Positions 47,435 through 57,897 of a stretch of DNA of 64,000 nt are shown here, piece after piece. The translations under genes were made by a program, and so were the position numbers. Each line of letters opens with the position of its first letter. Position 1 is the stretch's first letter. The stretch is from Gigaspora margarita (taxonomy: Eukaryota > Glomeromycota > Glomeromycetes > Diversisporales > Gigasporaceae), in the NCBI GenBank assembly GCA_009809945.1, contig WTPW01000146.1, positions 47,708-111,707 on the forward strand. Direction: 5' to 3'. The notes beneath the pieces are model-generated. The model saw only the letters and a list, made by a program, of their open reading frames with translations, ran no database searches and had not been told where the DNA came from.

Positions 47435-48140
47435 TTAATAAGTGAAATTAATGCATTTTCTGGAATTGAGGTAAAATTTTCTGACTCAAAAATTTTATCT
47501 GGATACTTTGCCAAAATATCGTTGCTCCATTTTTGCAACTCTTGAAGGTTTTCATTTTGGAAACTCTTAAGATAAACGTTTGCAAAATTTAAACGGAGCC
47601 AATGTGCATTTTCTTTAATTAACTGTGTTTCAAGATGTTTAACCAATTCATCAAGACGAAACTCGGAAGCAACAAGGATGAGCTCAAAAATAAATGATGC
47701 ATCTTGATCTTTTTCTGACAAAACCACGCCTCCGTAAATATATCTATTAAATTATTAAGTTTAAAAATTCAAAATTAGTTTTCGCATACACATGATACAT
47801 TAATTGAAAAACCGTCATATTAATGAACTTGTAAATTTTGTGCCTTTAAATTAAAGGCTTAATTTACTGGCTCACCAAAATATAAAACTTACCTGATAAT
47901 TATTTCAAATTGTTGAATAGAAACGTGTTTTAAATTAATCGTTTTAATGTTATTTTTATCTTGGTTAATATTTGCTAATTCATTACGAAAATATAAAGAT
48001 CTATATCTTAAAATATTAGTATGTGCTTGGAATATCTTATTATTGGATGATTCTCCAACATTAATGATTACATTAAAATCTTCTTTATCATCAAGAAGTT
48101 CGAGGCAATCATTTGAAAGCTTTTCAAAAAATTTTGTCAT
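47435..48140 (-). pseudogene. BTB-BACK-TLDc copy L, 5' part only
   Basis: Exon 1 (48140-47893, MTKFFEKLSNDCLELLDDKE) and the first part of exon 2 (47743-47435) are open and intact with good splice sites. The gene then ends at the N at 47434. The last 143 bases (47435-47577) equal 46414-46556 of copy K. It is therefore probably the missing 5' end of the K gene and not a dead fragment. The upstream sequence after 48160 differs from the other copies, so this marks the right end of the array. Confidence 0.75.
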
Positions 48141-48159
48141 TTTTGAAATTATTTAGTCT

Positions 48160-48958
48160 ACCGCTAAAATTTAGCACTTAAATAGGTGCAAATAAGTTAC
48201 ACTATTTTATGCACTATGAACAAGTTTGTGCTCTCCGTGATACTGTAATACAGTAGATTCTAATGCAATCTAAAAAAAAAAATTTTTAACTGGAATTGTA
48301 GGCTCTGTACAAAATTTTTTACAGTAACACAATTGAAGCTAAATGCATACTTCATATTATGCGTCACAAAAATAGCGAACGAGTTTTTTTGTAATAAAAT
48401 TTTCAAAGCAAATCACGATAGAAATCCGAATAATGTGTAAGTACTGAACAAAATGTTTTACAGTAACTCATCATAGAATCACGACAACTTCAAAACAAAC
48501 CAGCTCAACCTTAAATTTAATTATGCATCACTAGAATAACGAGTAAGATCTGTAACTAAATTTTTTCAGCAACTCACGATAGAGATTAGATAATTTCAGT
48601 GCAAACTTAACCAAACTTGGCCTTAACCATATTGTGGTCACCGAAATAGCAAGTAAGTTTCGTGACAGTTTTTTATGCAACTATAATAGAATTTACAATA
48701 ATTCCAATACAAAACTAACTAAACCTTAACTACATACTGCTAAATGAATACTGTCTAAATGAATATCTTGTATAAATGAATACAAAATTCAAGAACCAGA
48801 TTGGTTACGAAGGCTAATTGCATAAACTGTCTAACTAATCTATTGAAAAGAGTGATCAATCGAAATCATCTAAATTAATTAGCAAGCTTTTTTTTTATAC
48901 TTTATGTAAAATATTGTGTTGTCATTTATTTATTTCAACGTTGTTAATAAAAATTTTT
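48160..48958. repeat. Degenerate tandem repeat, no gene
   Basis: Three or more weak units carry a theme of TTATGCGTCAC.AAAATAGCGA followed by a T-rich part and CACGATAGAAAT. They sit near 48355-48440, 48520-48600 and 48630-48700. Spacing is irregular. No coding frame is visible. The sequence lies between the array and the 3' end of the transporter gene. Confidence 0.4.
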
Positions 48959-51004
48959 TTAATCAATTATAACTTTATGACCAACCCAGTTAACAAAAAA
49001 TATAGTGCCGACAGTATAAAAAGCAGTAATCAAAATCCAAATAATATTCCAATTTCTGTTTGTAACATCTAGTACCCACCCTGTAAAAGCTACTCCTAAT
49101 ACAGCTAGTGTTCCAGCACAAGTATTTCCCAATCCATAAATTGCACCAGCATATCTTGGAGCTATATCGAGCTATTATATATATATTGATATAAATTAAA
49201 TTAAGAATTGTGATTATATAAAGTAATCTGATTAATTATTACCTGAGATATGTGTACACCACAAAGAAAAAATGAGTTTAGTGCTGTGCCAATTGATATT
49301 AATATTATCCCTTGCATAGGTGTTTGTGCTAAATATGCTGCCTAATTAAAATTATATATAAAATTACATTAATACAGGAAAAAAAAAAACAAAATATTGA
49401 AAACTTACACTTAAAAGAAATATCGATGTTCCAACTGCACCAATAATTTGAGCACTTCTCCTCACAGTTCGTACACTAAAATTCAATTTATTAATTAAGT
49501 AGTCACATATAACACCAGCGATAATACCGAAGGTTCCTTGTGTGGCGTAAGGAATCACTAAAAAAAGTTGATTAATTTAAAAATTTATGACATGCAACGA
49601 ATTAAATTAACAATTTATAATCACAAATAATCATAATATTATGGAAAAAATTCTTACTAGAATAATACCCGAAATCTTTAGGATTTAACTTAAAATGATC
49701 CAAAAAATAAATAGGTAACCAGTTGAATAAGATAGAGTTACCAAATGTGTTGCAAAACTGGGCAATTAATATAGCCCACACTTCATGACGAGAAAGAATG
49801 AACTTCCATGGAATTTCTTTTGGATTTGACAATGCTAAATTATTTGGTAATAGTGCATCAGTCTCAGATCCAATTTCATTATCTTCCTCGGATACCAAGT
49901 TAGTTAATGAACCACTAAGATTTACATTATTACTCTCATTTATTGCTGAATCAACAACAATTTCATTGGATTCAATTCTATGATAATTCAAATTTTCATT
50001 AGATCTATTCTTTTGTTTGCTTTTTAAAATAAAATCTAACTCTTCTTGACTTATTCCTAAATATTCATTTGGACTGCTTTTAGCATAAATTTGCCATAAT
50101 ATAGACCAAACCAATCCAATTAGTCCAAAGGTCCAAAAAATACTAGGCCAACCAAAAGGGCCAGATCCTAACCAAGTTGATATCGGCCAAGCAATCACAA
50201 CTCCTAAATAAGAAGAAGCTATATACATAATTTATATATTTTAATGAAAATTTTAATTCATCCTGCCTTTAACGAAATTATGATCTTACATAAAATAGCT
50301 GAAACAGCTTTACTAATTTCCTCCGTTGGAAACCATGCAGCAATCACGGAGTTTAAAGAAGGAAAACTTGCACCTTCAGAAACGCCCAGGAGTACTCGGC
50401 ATAATATGAGATATTCTAAACCAACCTTGGCAGAAATTGGTGTAAGAAAGGTAAATAATGACCATAATGCGGCAGCTAAAAAATAGTTGCATATAATTCA
50501 TATGATTCAATTAATTATTAAATTATATATAGTTTATTTATAGATACTAAATCCAATTAATCAAAATAATGCAATTATTTCTTTACGTAAAACATGCAGA
50601 ACTTTTTATAAAAAAAAAAAAAAAAAAAACACAAAAAAATTGCAACATAGTACTTATTACTTCAGCATTACTTACCAGTACCTAATACCCATTTTCCACC
50701 ATATTTATCGGCAAGTACACCACCTAAAACTTGTGTTGTTAAATAACCAAAAAAAAATGATGATAGTATAACACCTTGAATTGTTGATGTATAACCAAAG
50801 TCTAATGTCATATAGACTATTGCAATAGAAATATTTGATCGATCTTTTTAAAGACAAAAGTTTACATTTTTAATATGTAATATTAAATATTAACTATTAG
50901 TTATCATAAAATTTTAGATTCATACCCGCATAATTGATAATAACGCAAGTCACACACAAGATAATTATAATTAATCGCTTTGGAAAATAAAATTCTGGAA
51001 ACAT
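48959..51004 (-). CDS. SLC17-like MFS transporter, 7 exons, complete
   Basis: Spliced as 51004-50926, 50843-50676, 50475-50290, 50218-49658, 49557-49409, 49341-49243 and 49171-48959, all with GT-AG introns and matching phases, it gives 484 aa. The first helix is KRLIIIILCVTCVIINYADR with NYADRSNISIA, a hallmark of the anion:cation symporter/SLC17 family. LADKYGGKWVLG is the MFS loop 2-3 signature. RVLLGVSEGASFPSLNSVIA is helix 4. A long acidic, Asn/Ser-rich loop (about residues 220-295) splits the two halves. PWKFILSRHEVWAILIAQFC opens the C-terminal half and LDIAPRYAGAIYGLGNT is near the end. About 12 membrane segments are expected. Relatives move phosphate, organic anions or nucleotides with Na+ or H+. 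The substrate here cannot be told. It shows no decay, unlike its surroundings. Confidence 0.93.
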
Positions 51005-51545
51005 ATTAAAACTTTCGAAAATCTTTTTTTTTTTTACTCGAAAGCTGAAACCTAGCCTTATTTGTACTTATGCGCTATTGATAAGATACTGTACGTAGCT
51101 GCGAGACATTGTCGCGCTAAACCAGGAACGGAAAGTATGTCATCTAAAGTGAAAATAAATACTAATTTATCTAAAATTGCTATACTGAGCGAGTTATGTT
51201 ATTGGAATAAGGCCGTTCGAAGTTAATTTTTCGGTTAACATCACCCCCCCAGTTGAAGTCTCCACCTAAAAATAAACAATCAATCAAAACGTTGGATAAC
51301 TCTCACGAGGAACGACGTCATCCTTGCATCACACAGTGCATGATTTCATTTACGTACGTACGTACGTACCAGGAACGTAGTCATGCAAATTGACGGAGTG
51401 TATTGTTACCTGCCATCTAGAATGGCAGTTCGCAAAAATTTTGCACTTGATTGGACATTAAAAATCTATAATTTCACATGTCAAAATGCTGTGCTGGCGT
51501 AACATGCTATCCTTTTTAATATCGATTTAACCAAAAAGGGGGTCG
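51005..51545. other. Region 5' of the transporter
   Basis: A T run (51026-51036) lies close to the ATG. A left end resembling the 8859 MITE, AAGGCCGTTCGAAGTTAAT, is at about 51209 without a matching right end nearby. CGTACGTACGTACGTAC lies at about 51353. No other gene is seen. Confidence 0.4.
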
Positions 51546-51826
51546 TCTAAAGTCATGTACCCACGTGACATTTTTGTGTAAATCAACCAATCAGAGTCGC
51601 GAAATTTTGTTTACACGGATCAGCCCGAAGAAGACAAAAAACAAAAAAAACGAAAGAACATAAAAACGGCAGTTCAAACCTGTCTTGGGCCATTAATAAA
51701 AAATGCCGGGAAGGCAATTTTACCTATATGTCTGTCCTAACCCTAACCCCGACCCTAATTCTAAACAGGCTCTAACCCTAATTTTAACTAAATTTTCAAA
51801 AAATCACGTGGGTACATGGCTTTAGC
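51546..51826. mobile_element. MITE with CATGTACCCACGTGA arms
   Basis: The left arm TCTAAAGTCATGTACCCACG and the right arm CGTGGGTACATGGCTTTAG are inverted repeats. The interior includes CCCTAACCCTAACCCC-like sequence. The right end overlaps the left end of the next element. The target duplication is not clear. Confidence 0.7.
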
Positions 51827-52195
51827 CATTATAAATAGGAACCGCATAAAAATTCCGCTGACACGTGATTTTGAACCAATCATGGCACAGGATCAGGTGT
51901 AACGTGAAAACGAAACAAAACAGCCGGCTTTTTCAAAAATCGTCTATAACGCAAAATTTGGCTTACACAACCACCTTCTGCGTCTTAAAAAAAAAATTTC
52001 TTGCAAAATTTTGCTATATATGAGGCTCCTGCTACGTCGTCCGAACGCTCACCGTTACCCTAATATCGAAAGTTAACTTTTTTAATCGAAAAATGCAGTG
52101 ACGCGTCGCGATTTTTTTCGACCAATAGAATTTTAGCGCATATCATCACGTGTCAGCGGAATTTTTATGCGGTTCCTATGTATAATGCTTTAGCC
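51818..52195. mobile_element. MITE with long exact inverted ends
   Basis: Arms of about 50 bp include AGGAACCGCATAAAAATTCC and GCTGACACGTGAT with only a few outer mismatches (left 51818-51870, right 52144-52195). It abuts the previous MITE and shares the GGCTTTAGCCAT edge with it. The near-perfect arms suggest a recent insertion. Confidence 0.78.
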
Positions 52196-52285
52196 ATCCC
52201 CCAAAAAGGAAATGCGACTGATCACGAGTGAAATCACTACTAATAAATAGAATCATTCATTATATGAGAATTTAAAAAAAGATTT

Positions 52286-52590
52286 TTGTTAAATTTAACA
52301 GGTTGCGACATCGCAGGTTAATATTTAAAAAAAAAATTAAAATTATTAGTTAGGGTTAGGGTTCGAACTAGTATTAAAGTTAGGGTTAGAGGGCATATAT
52401 ATATGCAAAATTAAGTGCTAAAAACTTTTAATTAGAAGCCCGAACCTAGTTTACATAATGAAATTTCAAGATATTTAAAATTTTTGTAATTTTTCTAATT
52501 TTTCGTTTGTTTTGTTACACAAGATCCTGTGATCTAATTGTTCAATCATATTAATCTGCGATATCGCAACCTGCGATATTTAGCAACCTC
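52286..52590. mobile_element. MITE with GTTGCGATATCGCA arms
   Basis: The left arm is CAGGTTGCGACATCGCAGG and the right arm CTGCGATATCGCAACCTG, extended outward by weaker pairing (TTAAAT / ATTTAG). The interior has TTAGGGTTAGGGTT. Ends are good to about 10 bp. Confidence 0.7.
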
Positions 52591-52599
52591 CTTAAAAAA

Positions 52600-54261
52600 A
52601 ACTTAGCATATTTCGGAAATAATTAAGAGTTTATTTAGTGCTAAGTTGAAATCGTTTGGTAGTTTGTGTAATGATAAATTTCTGATTTAGTCGAATGTCT
52701 TGTACATAACTACTATTTAATACTAAACTAAGATAATTTCGTAATGAATGTTTACTATATAAGAAAATGTTTGTGAAAACTACTCATTGTATCTCAGAGC
52801 ACGCATTAGCCTAGCGTGAAGAGATTAATGAGAAGAGTAGAGATGCTCTACTCTCTGCTCAACCTTATTTTTTCACTACTGGACAACGAGTTTATTTATT
52901 ACAGAAAGAAAAATTTGTACAACTTCTAATTAAAATAGAAGATATGCAAATTTCCTTAATGTAGTTATAAGTTTTACTATTTAAAGAAAATGCACAAACT
53001 TTGTCAATCAACACTGCATATGCTAACTTAATTAAGATACTAAACAATTAATAATGATAATAATAAATAATATAAAAAAACATTTTACTAATCAAACTTA
53101 ATACTTACTTAACTTAATACCCTTAACATATTTATATCAATTATATAAACAAAGCCTTCATAATCTCATGCAAACTCATAAATTTTTCTTATAACATCAA
53201 TACTGAGGAAGACATTTAACTCAAAATAATAAATAAAATATAATAATGTCACTAAAAAAAATTTATTAACTTCTAAAAAAATATTTTCTAAATTGAACCA
53301 CGTAATATTTTTAACATATTATGCTAAAAAAAAAAACTTAATATTAGCCTTTCAATTATATTATAATTATAATTAAGTATAATCTATTAAATGTATTAAA
53401 AAAAAGCAATTAAAATAAATTTAAACCTAAAGACAAGCTCAGCTTAATAGTATTACAATACTTTTCTAATTACAACATGCCCAATCAAAATAAATATAAA
53501 TCAAACCAATTAATAAACTAATATAAATTATAACACAAAACCTTTTATTACTACATATGATATGAATAATATTTTAATAAAAGATTGTCTCTTGATTGCT
53601 CAATAATTATTATAAAAGTTATTATTCTTTTTCTATTAACTAATATTTAGTGACAAATCAATAAATAATCATTATAATTAATAATTAACAAATATTTAAA
53701 CTAAAAGAATTTAACAACCAACATACTTTCTAAACAAAATTTAAAAATAAAAAATTGTTGCTACATACCTTCTACCAAATTAATTCTAACATACTTTCTA
53801 CCAAGATATTAAGATGGCTTCTGTTTTTGTACAATTTCCTTTATCAAAAATATAATGAATCTTAATAAATATATTGCAAACACTGCAATCGATCCCTTAG
53901 TTTGTAAAGGTTTGTAGGCAAATTTGCCTGCATAATTGCTATAAATATATCTCTACTCTACTTTTTTAATCATTTAAAATATTTAAATAAAATTTGGTAT
54001 AATAATATTTGAAAACATGGGTTATATTTTTGAATTATTTAATTTTATATTATAAAACAAAAGTTTATATTGCTTATAAGCTAAAAATATTGAATTTTAA
54101 AAAAAATTTTTAACCAAAAAAATAATTTACAATATCTTGGCGAATTCTTTAAATATTGGTTTTAAAAATATAGTTTCTAATACAATATTGTAGTTTATAT
54201 AAAGGATTACAACTTTTATTATTGCACTTTAAATGAGTTACTTGTAAAAATTAAGACTTGT
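52600..54261. other. Very AT-rich stretch, no gene seen
   Basis: No supported coding region is present. Short frames are interrupted throughout. Nothing repeats clearly within the window apart from TAAAGGTTTGTAGGCAAATT-type words near 53915 that faintly resemble 55800. Confidence 0.45.
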
Positions 54262-54269
54262 ATTAGAAG

Positions 54270-55400
54270 TAGTGCTCCGAACGGGTCAGGTCGGGTCGGG
54301 TTATGGGTCAACCTGAACCCGACCCGAAAGTTCGGGTCAGGTCAGGTTGAATAACTTTTGGGTTAGCGCTTCAACCCAACCCGAACCCAACCCGAACCTG
54401 ACCCGAAACTTTGTCAAAGGTGATATCAAATTTTGATCTTTCTCTCTCTCTACTAATTTATTTTATATTTTATATATTAAAATTTAATTTTATTTTAAGT
54501 TGAATTATTTAATTTATTATTATAGCATATTATGGTAAATAAATTTAATATTAATATATAGTAGTTTATTAATATGTTTTTTATTATTTTATTTTAAATT
54601 ATTATTTATTTATATAAATATAATATAACATAATAATGTTTTTTTATTAATTTAGAATATTAAATTATTTTTATTTCATTTTTTAAAAAATTGTTATATT
54701 AAATAATACTTGTAATACTAATATTACAGTTTTATATAAAATTAATATATATATATTATTAACAATAAAATTAATAAAAAATAATAAATTTCTTTTAGTT
54801 TAAAGTTAGAGTCTTAGCTATTATTAGAATTAAAAATTTTTCATTTTATATAATACTGACCTTTATATTAGAGCGAATCTATTTGTTGCCGGTGGTGACA
54901 GTCACTGGGTTGCAATTGACCAATCACATCATGGGATCAGGTGTAACGTTTATGTAACCCAAAAGCGAAGAAAACATTGAAATTTTCAAAATTTGCAATA
55001 GCACAAAACTTTACCAATAAAATCACCTTTGTGTTCTAATTAAAAAAATTCTTGCAAAACTTTACTATATAATATCCTCAACCCAAACCCTAACTAAACA
55101 CTAACCCTGACCCTAATGACAATTAACTTTAGTATTTGTTTTGATCCTGTAACACAATCTGGTTGGTCATTTGTAATCCAGTGACTGTCACTGCTGGCGA
55201 CAACTAGATTTTTTCTATTATACTATATTTGTAATATTTCAAGTCGGGTCGGGTCAGGTTCGGGTCGGGTTCATTATCAACCCGAACCCGACCCGAACCC
55301 AACTCGAACTTTTTGGGTTCAATTTTTCTAACCTGAACCCGACCCGAAGTTTTTGGGTCGGGTTGGTTTTCGGGTTGACCCGACCCGATTAGGAGCACTA
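54270..55400. mobile_element. hAT-like element with GGGTCGGGT arms
   Basis: The 1131 bp element begins TAGTGCTCCGAACGGGTCAG and ends GATTAGGAGCACTA. The exact 8 bp repeat ATTAGAAG flanks it (54262-54269 and 55401-55408). Subterminal GGGTCGGGTT / AACCCGACCC words sit at both ends (54283-54415 and 55243-55390), and the middle is AT-rich. A MITE is nested inside (54871-55215). No transposase is present. Confidence 0.92.
54871..55215. mobile_element. MULE-like MITE related to 1417 and 3059
   Basis: The ends GAGCGAATCTATTTGTTGCC and CGACAACTAGATTTTTTC match those of the elements at 3059 and 1417. The interior is longer and includes CCAATCACATCATGGGATC and a CCCTAACTAAACACTAACCC run. The 9 bp duplication is not clear, so this copy is probably older. 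Confidence 0.7.
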
Positions 55401-55409
55401 ATTAGAAGT

Positions 55410-55829
55410 AAAAATTTTTTTATAGACGGTTACATATAAAATTAGAGAAAATCTAAAAAAAACATTCTATAGTAAAAGTTCTGAAACAAAAACTTTAAAC
55501 TTTTATTACACCAAAGTTTTTTAATAATTTTAAAAAATTTTTATAATAAAGTTAATAAAACAGAACTAATATTATATTTTTTACTTAGAAAGTATATAGC
55601 TAAAATTAATATTTAAAGTTTTATTTAAAAAATTTAAAATTTTAAGGGCCATGCCATTAATTATCTGATTATTTTTTATTAGAGGCCTACTCCTCTCCCC
55701 TCTTCATAATATAGATTTGGCAGGTTCCTATATATAATTTCAACATTTTTACCCCCTCCCTCTAAAAATTACTTGATTTTGTCACTCCTCTAAAATTTAT
55801 ACAGGCAATTTGCTTGCATAACAAATTAA
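55410..55829. other. AT-rich stretch left of the LINE
   Basis: No gene is seen. A pyrimidine-rich part (55690-55790: CTCCTCTCCCCTCTTC and CCCCCTCCCTC) could belong to the LINE 5' end, but nothing fixes this. Confidence 0.35.
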
Positions 55830-55903
55830 GAGATAGAACAGAAAACAATGACTTTATTGAATATAAATTTAAAGCCTTTTAAACAGAATTTACTCCTCTT
55901 AGA

Positions 55904-56424
55904 GAGCATCCATAAATACTGTTATGTTTGAGGAGGTCCCCAAAATATAATGTCTCTTCCAATAAATAGGGGTCAAAAAAATATAATGCAATTTTTTTAT
56001 AAAAATTTGTCTAAAACTTGATGTAGTAGTCCAAATTGGATGATTTTGGTACCATTCGAATTGACTCAAGGAGAGGATTCGAATAGTACCAAAGTCATTT
56101 GATTTAGATTACTGGATCACGTTTTATCAACCAAATACTATTGGTTATTATGTTTTTTTTATAAAATTACTATAAAATCAATAGTATTGTGAATAACTCT
56201 TGATCCAGTAATCTAAATGAAATGATTTTGGTACCATTAGATTCATCTCATAAAGACGAATTGAATGGTACCAAAATCATCCAAATTGAATCACTGAGTC
56301 ATACTATATCCAAGTTTTTGTAATATTTTATATATAAATATACAGATTTTTAAAAAATTTTTTATATAGTCTAGAGGGTCAAGAGCTACTATGTAGGGGT
56401 ACATAACGTTATTTATGGATGCCC
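55904..56424. mobile_element. MITE with nested fold-back
   Basis: The ends GAGCATCCATAAATACTGTT and AACGTTATTTATGGATGCCC are inverted repeats. Inside is a second inverted pair around GGATGATTTTGGTACCATTC and its complement (about 56038-56110 and 56218-56285). The layout suggests one MITE inserted into another. No sure target duplication was found. Confidence 0.7.
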
Positions 56425-57274
56425 CTTATTGAAGAAATCTGAGAAAAAACAATAGCTCTAATAACAGAACAATTTGCTATCAAAAACAATGAACTAAATA
56501 TAAAACAAATATCAAAGAATACTAATATAAATTTTTTTTAAAAAAAATAGTTTATTTTTAAATATAGATAACTATTAACATTATGTTCTATTAAATATTA
56601 CTACTTTTGGCAATGGACCTACTGCTTATAATCTACTAAGTGCACCTGCTTTTGGAATTTTTACTGCACCCAGTCAAGATCTAGCTGTGTCTGAAAATAA
56701 CCAAGAATTTTTCTATTAAAAAGAGAAGTTTACAATGGTGTTACTAGAAAACAATTACCACTATCAGTTCTTAGTAAATACCCACTTCAAACCTAATATA
56801 ACAATATCACTAAGCAACAATTATTAGCCTATCTTCTTTGTTAGTAAAGAATTGGTTACACTTTAGAAATCTGCATTCATATTATGCAAAACAATTGAGT
56901 GAAATTATATATTTATCACAAATCATCAACTCTACTTAGATGCTAACACTCAATTAAACTATGCAAATAAATAAAAAGACAAGAAGAACTATAACAAAAT
57001 GCAGAAAATTTTGATTTTTACTCTACTTCAGCATATAATTTGCATAGAAGCTTGAACCAAAAACCTTTATATGATCTATTACTAAATCAATGCAATCAAA
57101 TACTACACCTGACCAAATAAAAATAGATCAATTATGTGCTATTTTAGAACAAGTTAATGGTAAAAATTTAAAAATCATAAAAATATCTTACTTTAGAAAT
57201 AAATTTTTAACAATATTTAAATATTTTACCTATTAACAATCAATTGCTTCAGGAAGCTCCTCTAAACAATAATA

Positions 57275-57615
57275 CAGTCAAACCTCCATAAATGCAACAT
57301 GTACAGACAAGCCAACAACGTGCGTTTAGGGAGGTATTGCATTTACGAAGAGCCAATTTAATTGCAGCTTTAAAGATTGGATCATCAAGTTTGTATAACT
57401 TCTACTAAAAACTGTATAACCCATCTTAAATACTAAAATTTGATTGGCTACATGCATTTAGGGAGGTAGCATAATATAGAAAATTATTTGGAAAACGTGC
57501 ATTTACAGAATATAGAACATGTATTTAGCAATAATAATTTCTTACAGACAAGGCAAAAACGTGCATTTAGAGAGGTATTGCATTTATGGAGGTTGCATTT
57601 ATGGAGGTCCGACTG
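57275..57615. mobile_element. Pogo-like MITE, TA target
   Basis: A 341 bp element begins CAGTCAAACCTCCATAAATG and ends CATTTATGGAGGTCCGACTG. TA lies on both sides (57273-57274 and 57616-57617). Words GCATTTA.GGAGGT repeat through it. The terminal type agrees with the element at 29695 but the sequence is a different subfamily. Confidence 0.85.
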
Positions 57616-57897
57616 TACCAGTACAATAAAAGCAAAAAACTAGCCACCTCTAATACTAATCAAAATATAAATAGTGAATATATGACTACAAATTATGACC
57701 TGAATACACCCTGTGGGACCTTACCTTCAACCTAAGAATCTCCTGAACCTTTATATTTTATGAATAAAATAAAATAATCTATTATAAAAAAACTGAACTA
57801 AATACTCTATTTAATTATTATTTTAGTATATACAAAACTACAAACTTACGCGGAGGACCAGGTTAATGATGATCAGACCCAACATACAGGGCAGGCT

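Larger units (their letters stand above)
55830..57897 (+). pseudogene. Probable LINE ORF1 relic with two MITEs inside
   Basis: The plus strand has A- and C-rich, protein-like pieces with the same codon style as the LINE polyprotein to the right. Examples are IEEISEKTIALITEQFAIKN (about 56430-56490), TAYNLLSAPAFGIFTAPSQD (about 56617-56690), TPDQIKIDQLCAILEQVNG (about 57105-57165) and TTNYDLNTPCGTLPST (about 57683-57737). Stops and frame changes separate them. Two MITEs (55904-56424 and 57275-57615) cut it. A first ORF or long 5' part of the LINE is the likeliest source. This is an inference from position and composition. Confidence 0.4.

Noticed and set aside
50244-50486. 80-codon plus-strand frame
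   Set aside because: Antisense of exon 3 of the transporter, which splices perfectly on the minus strand.
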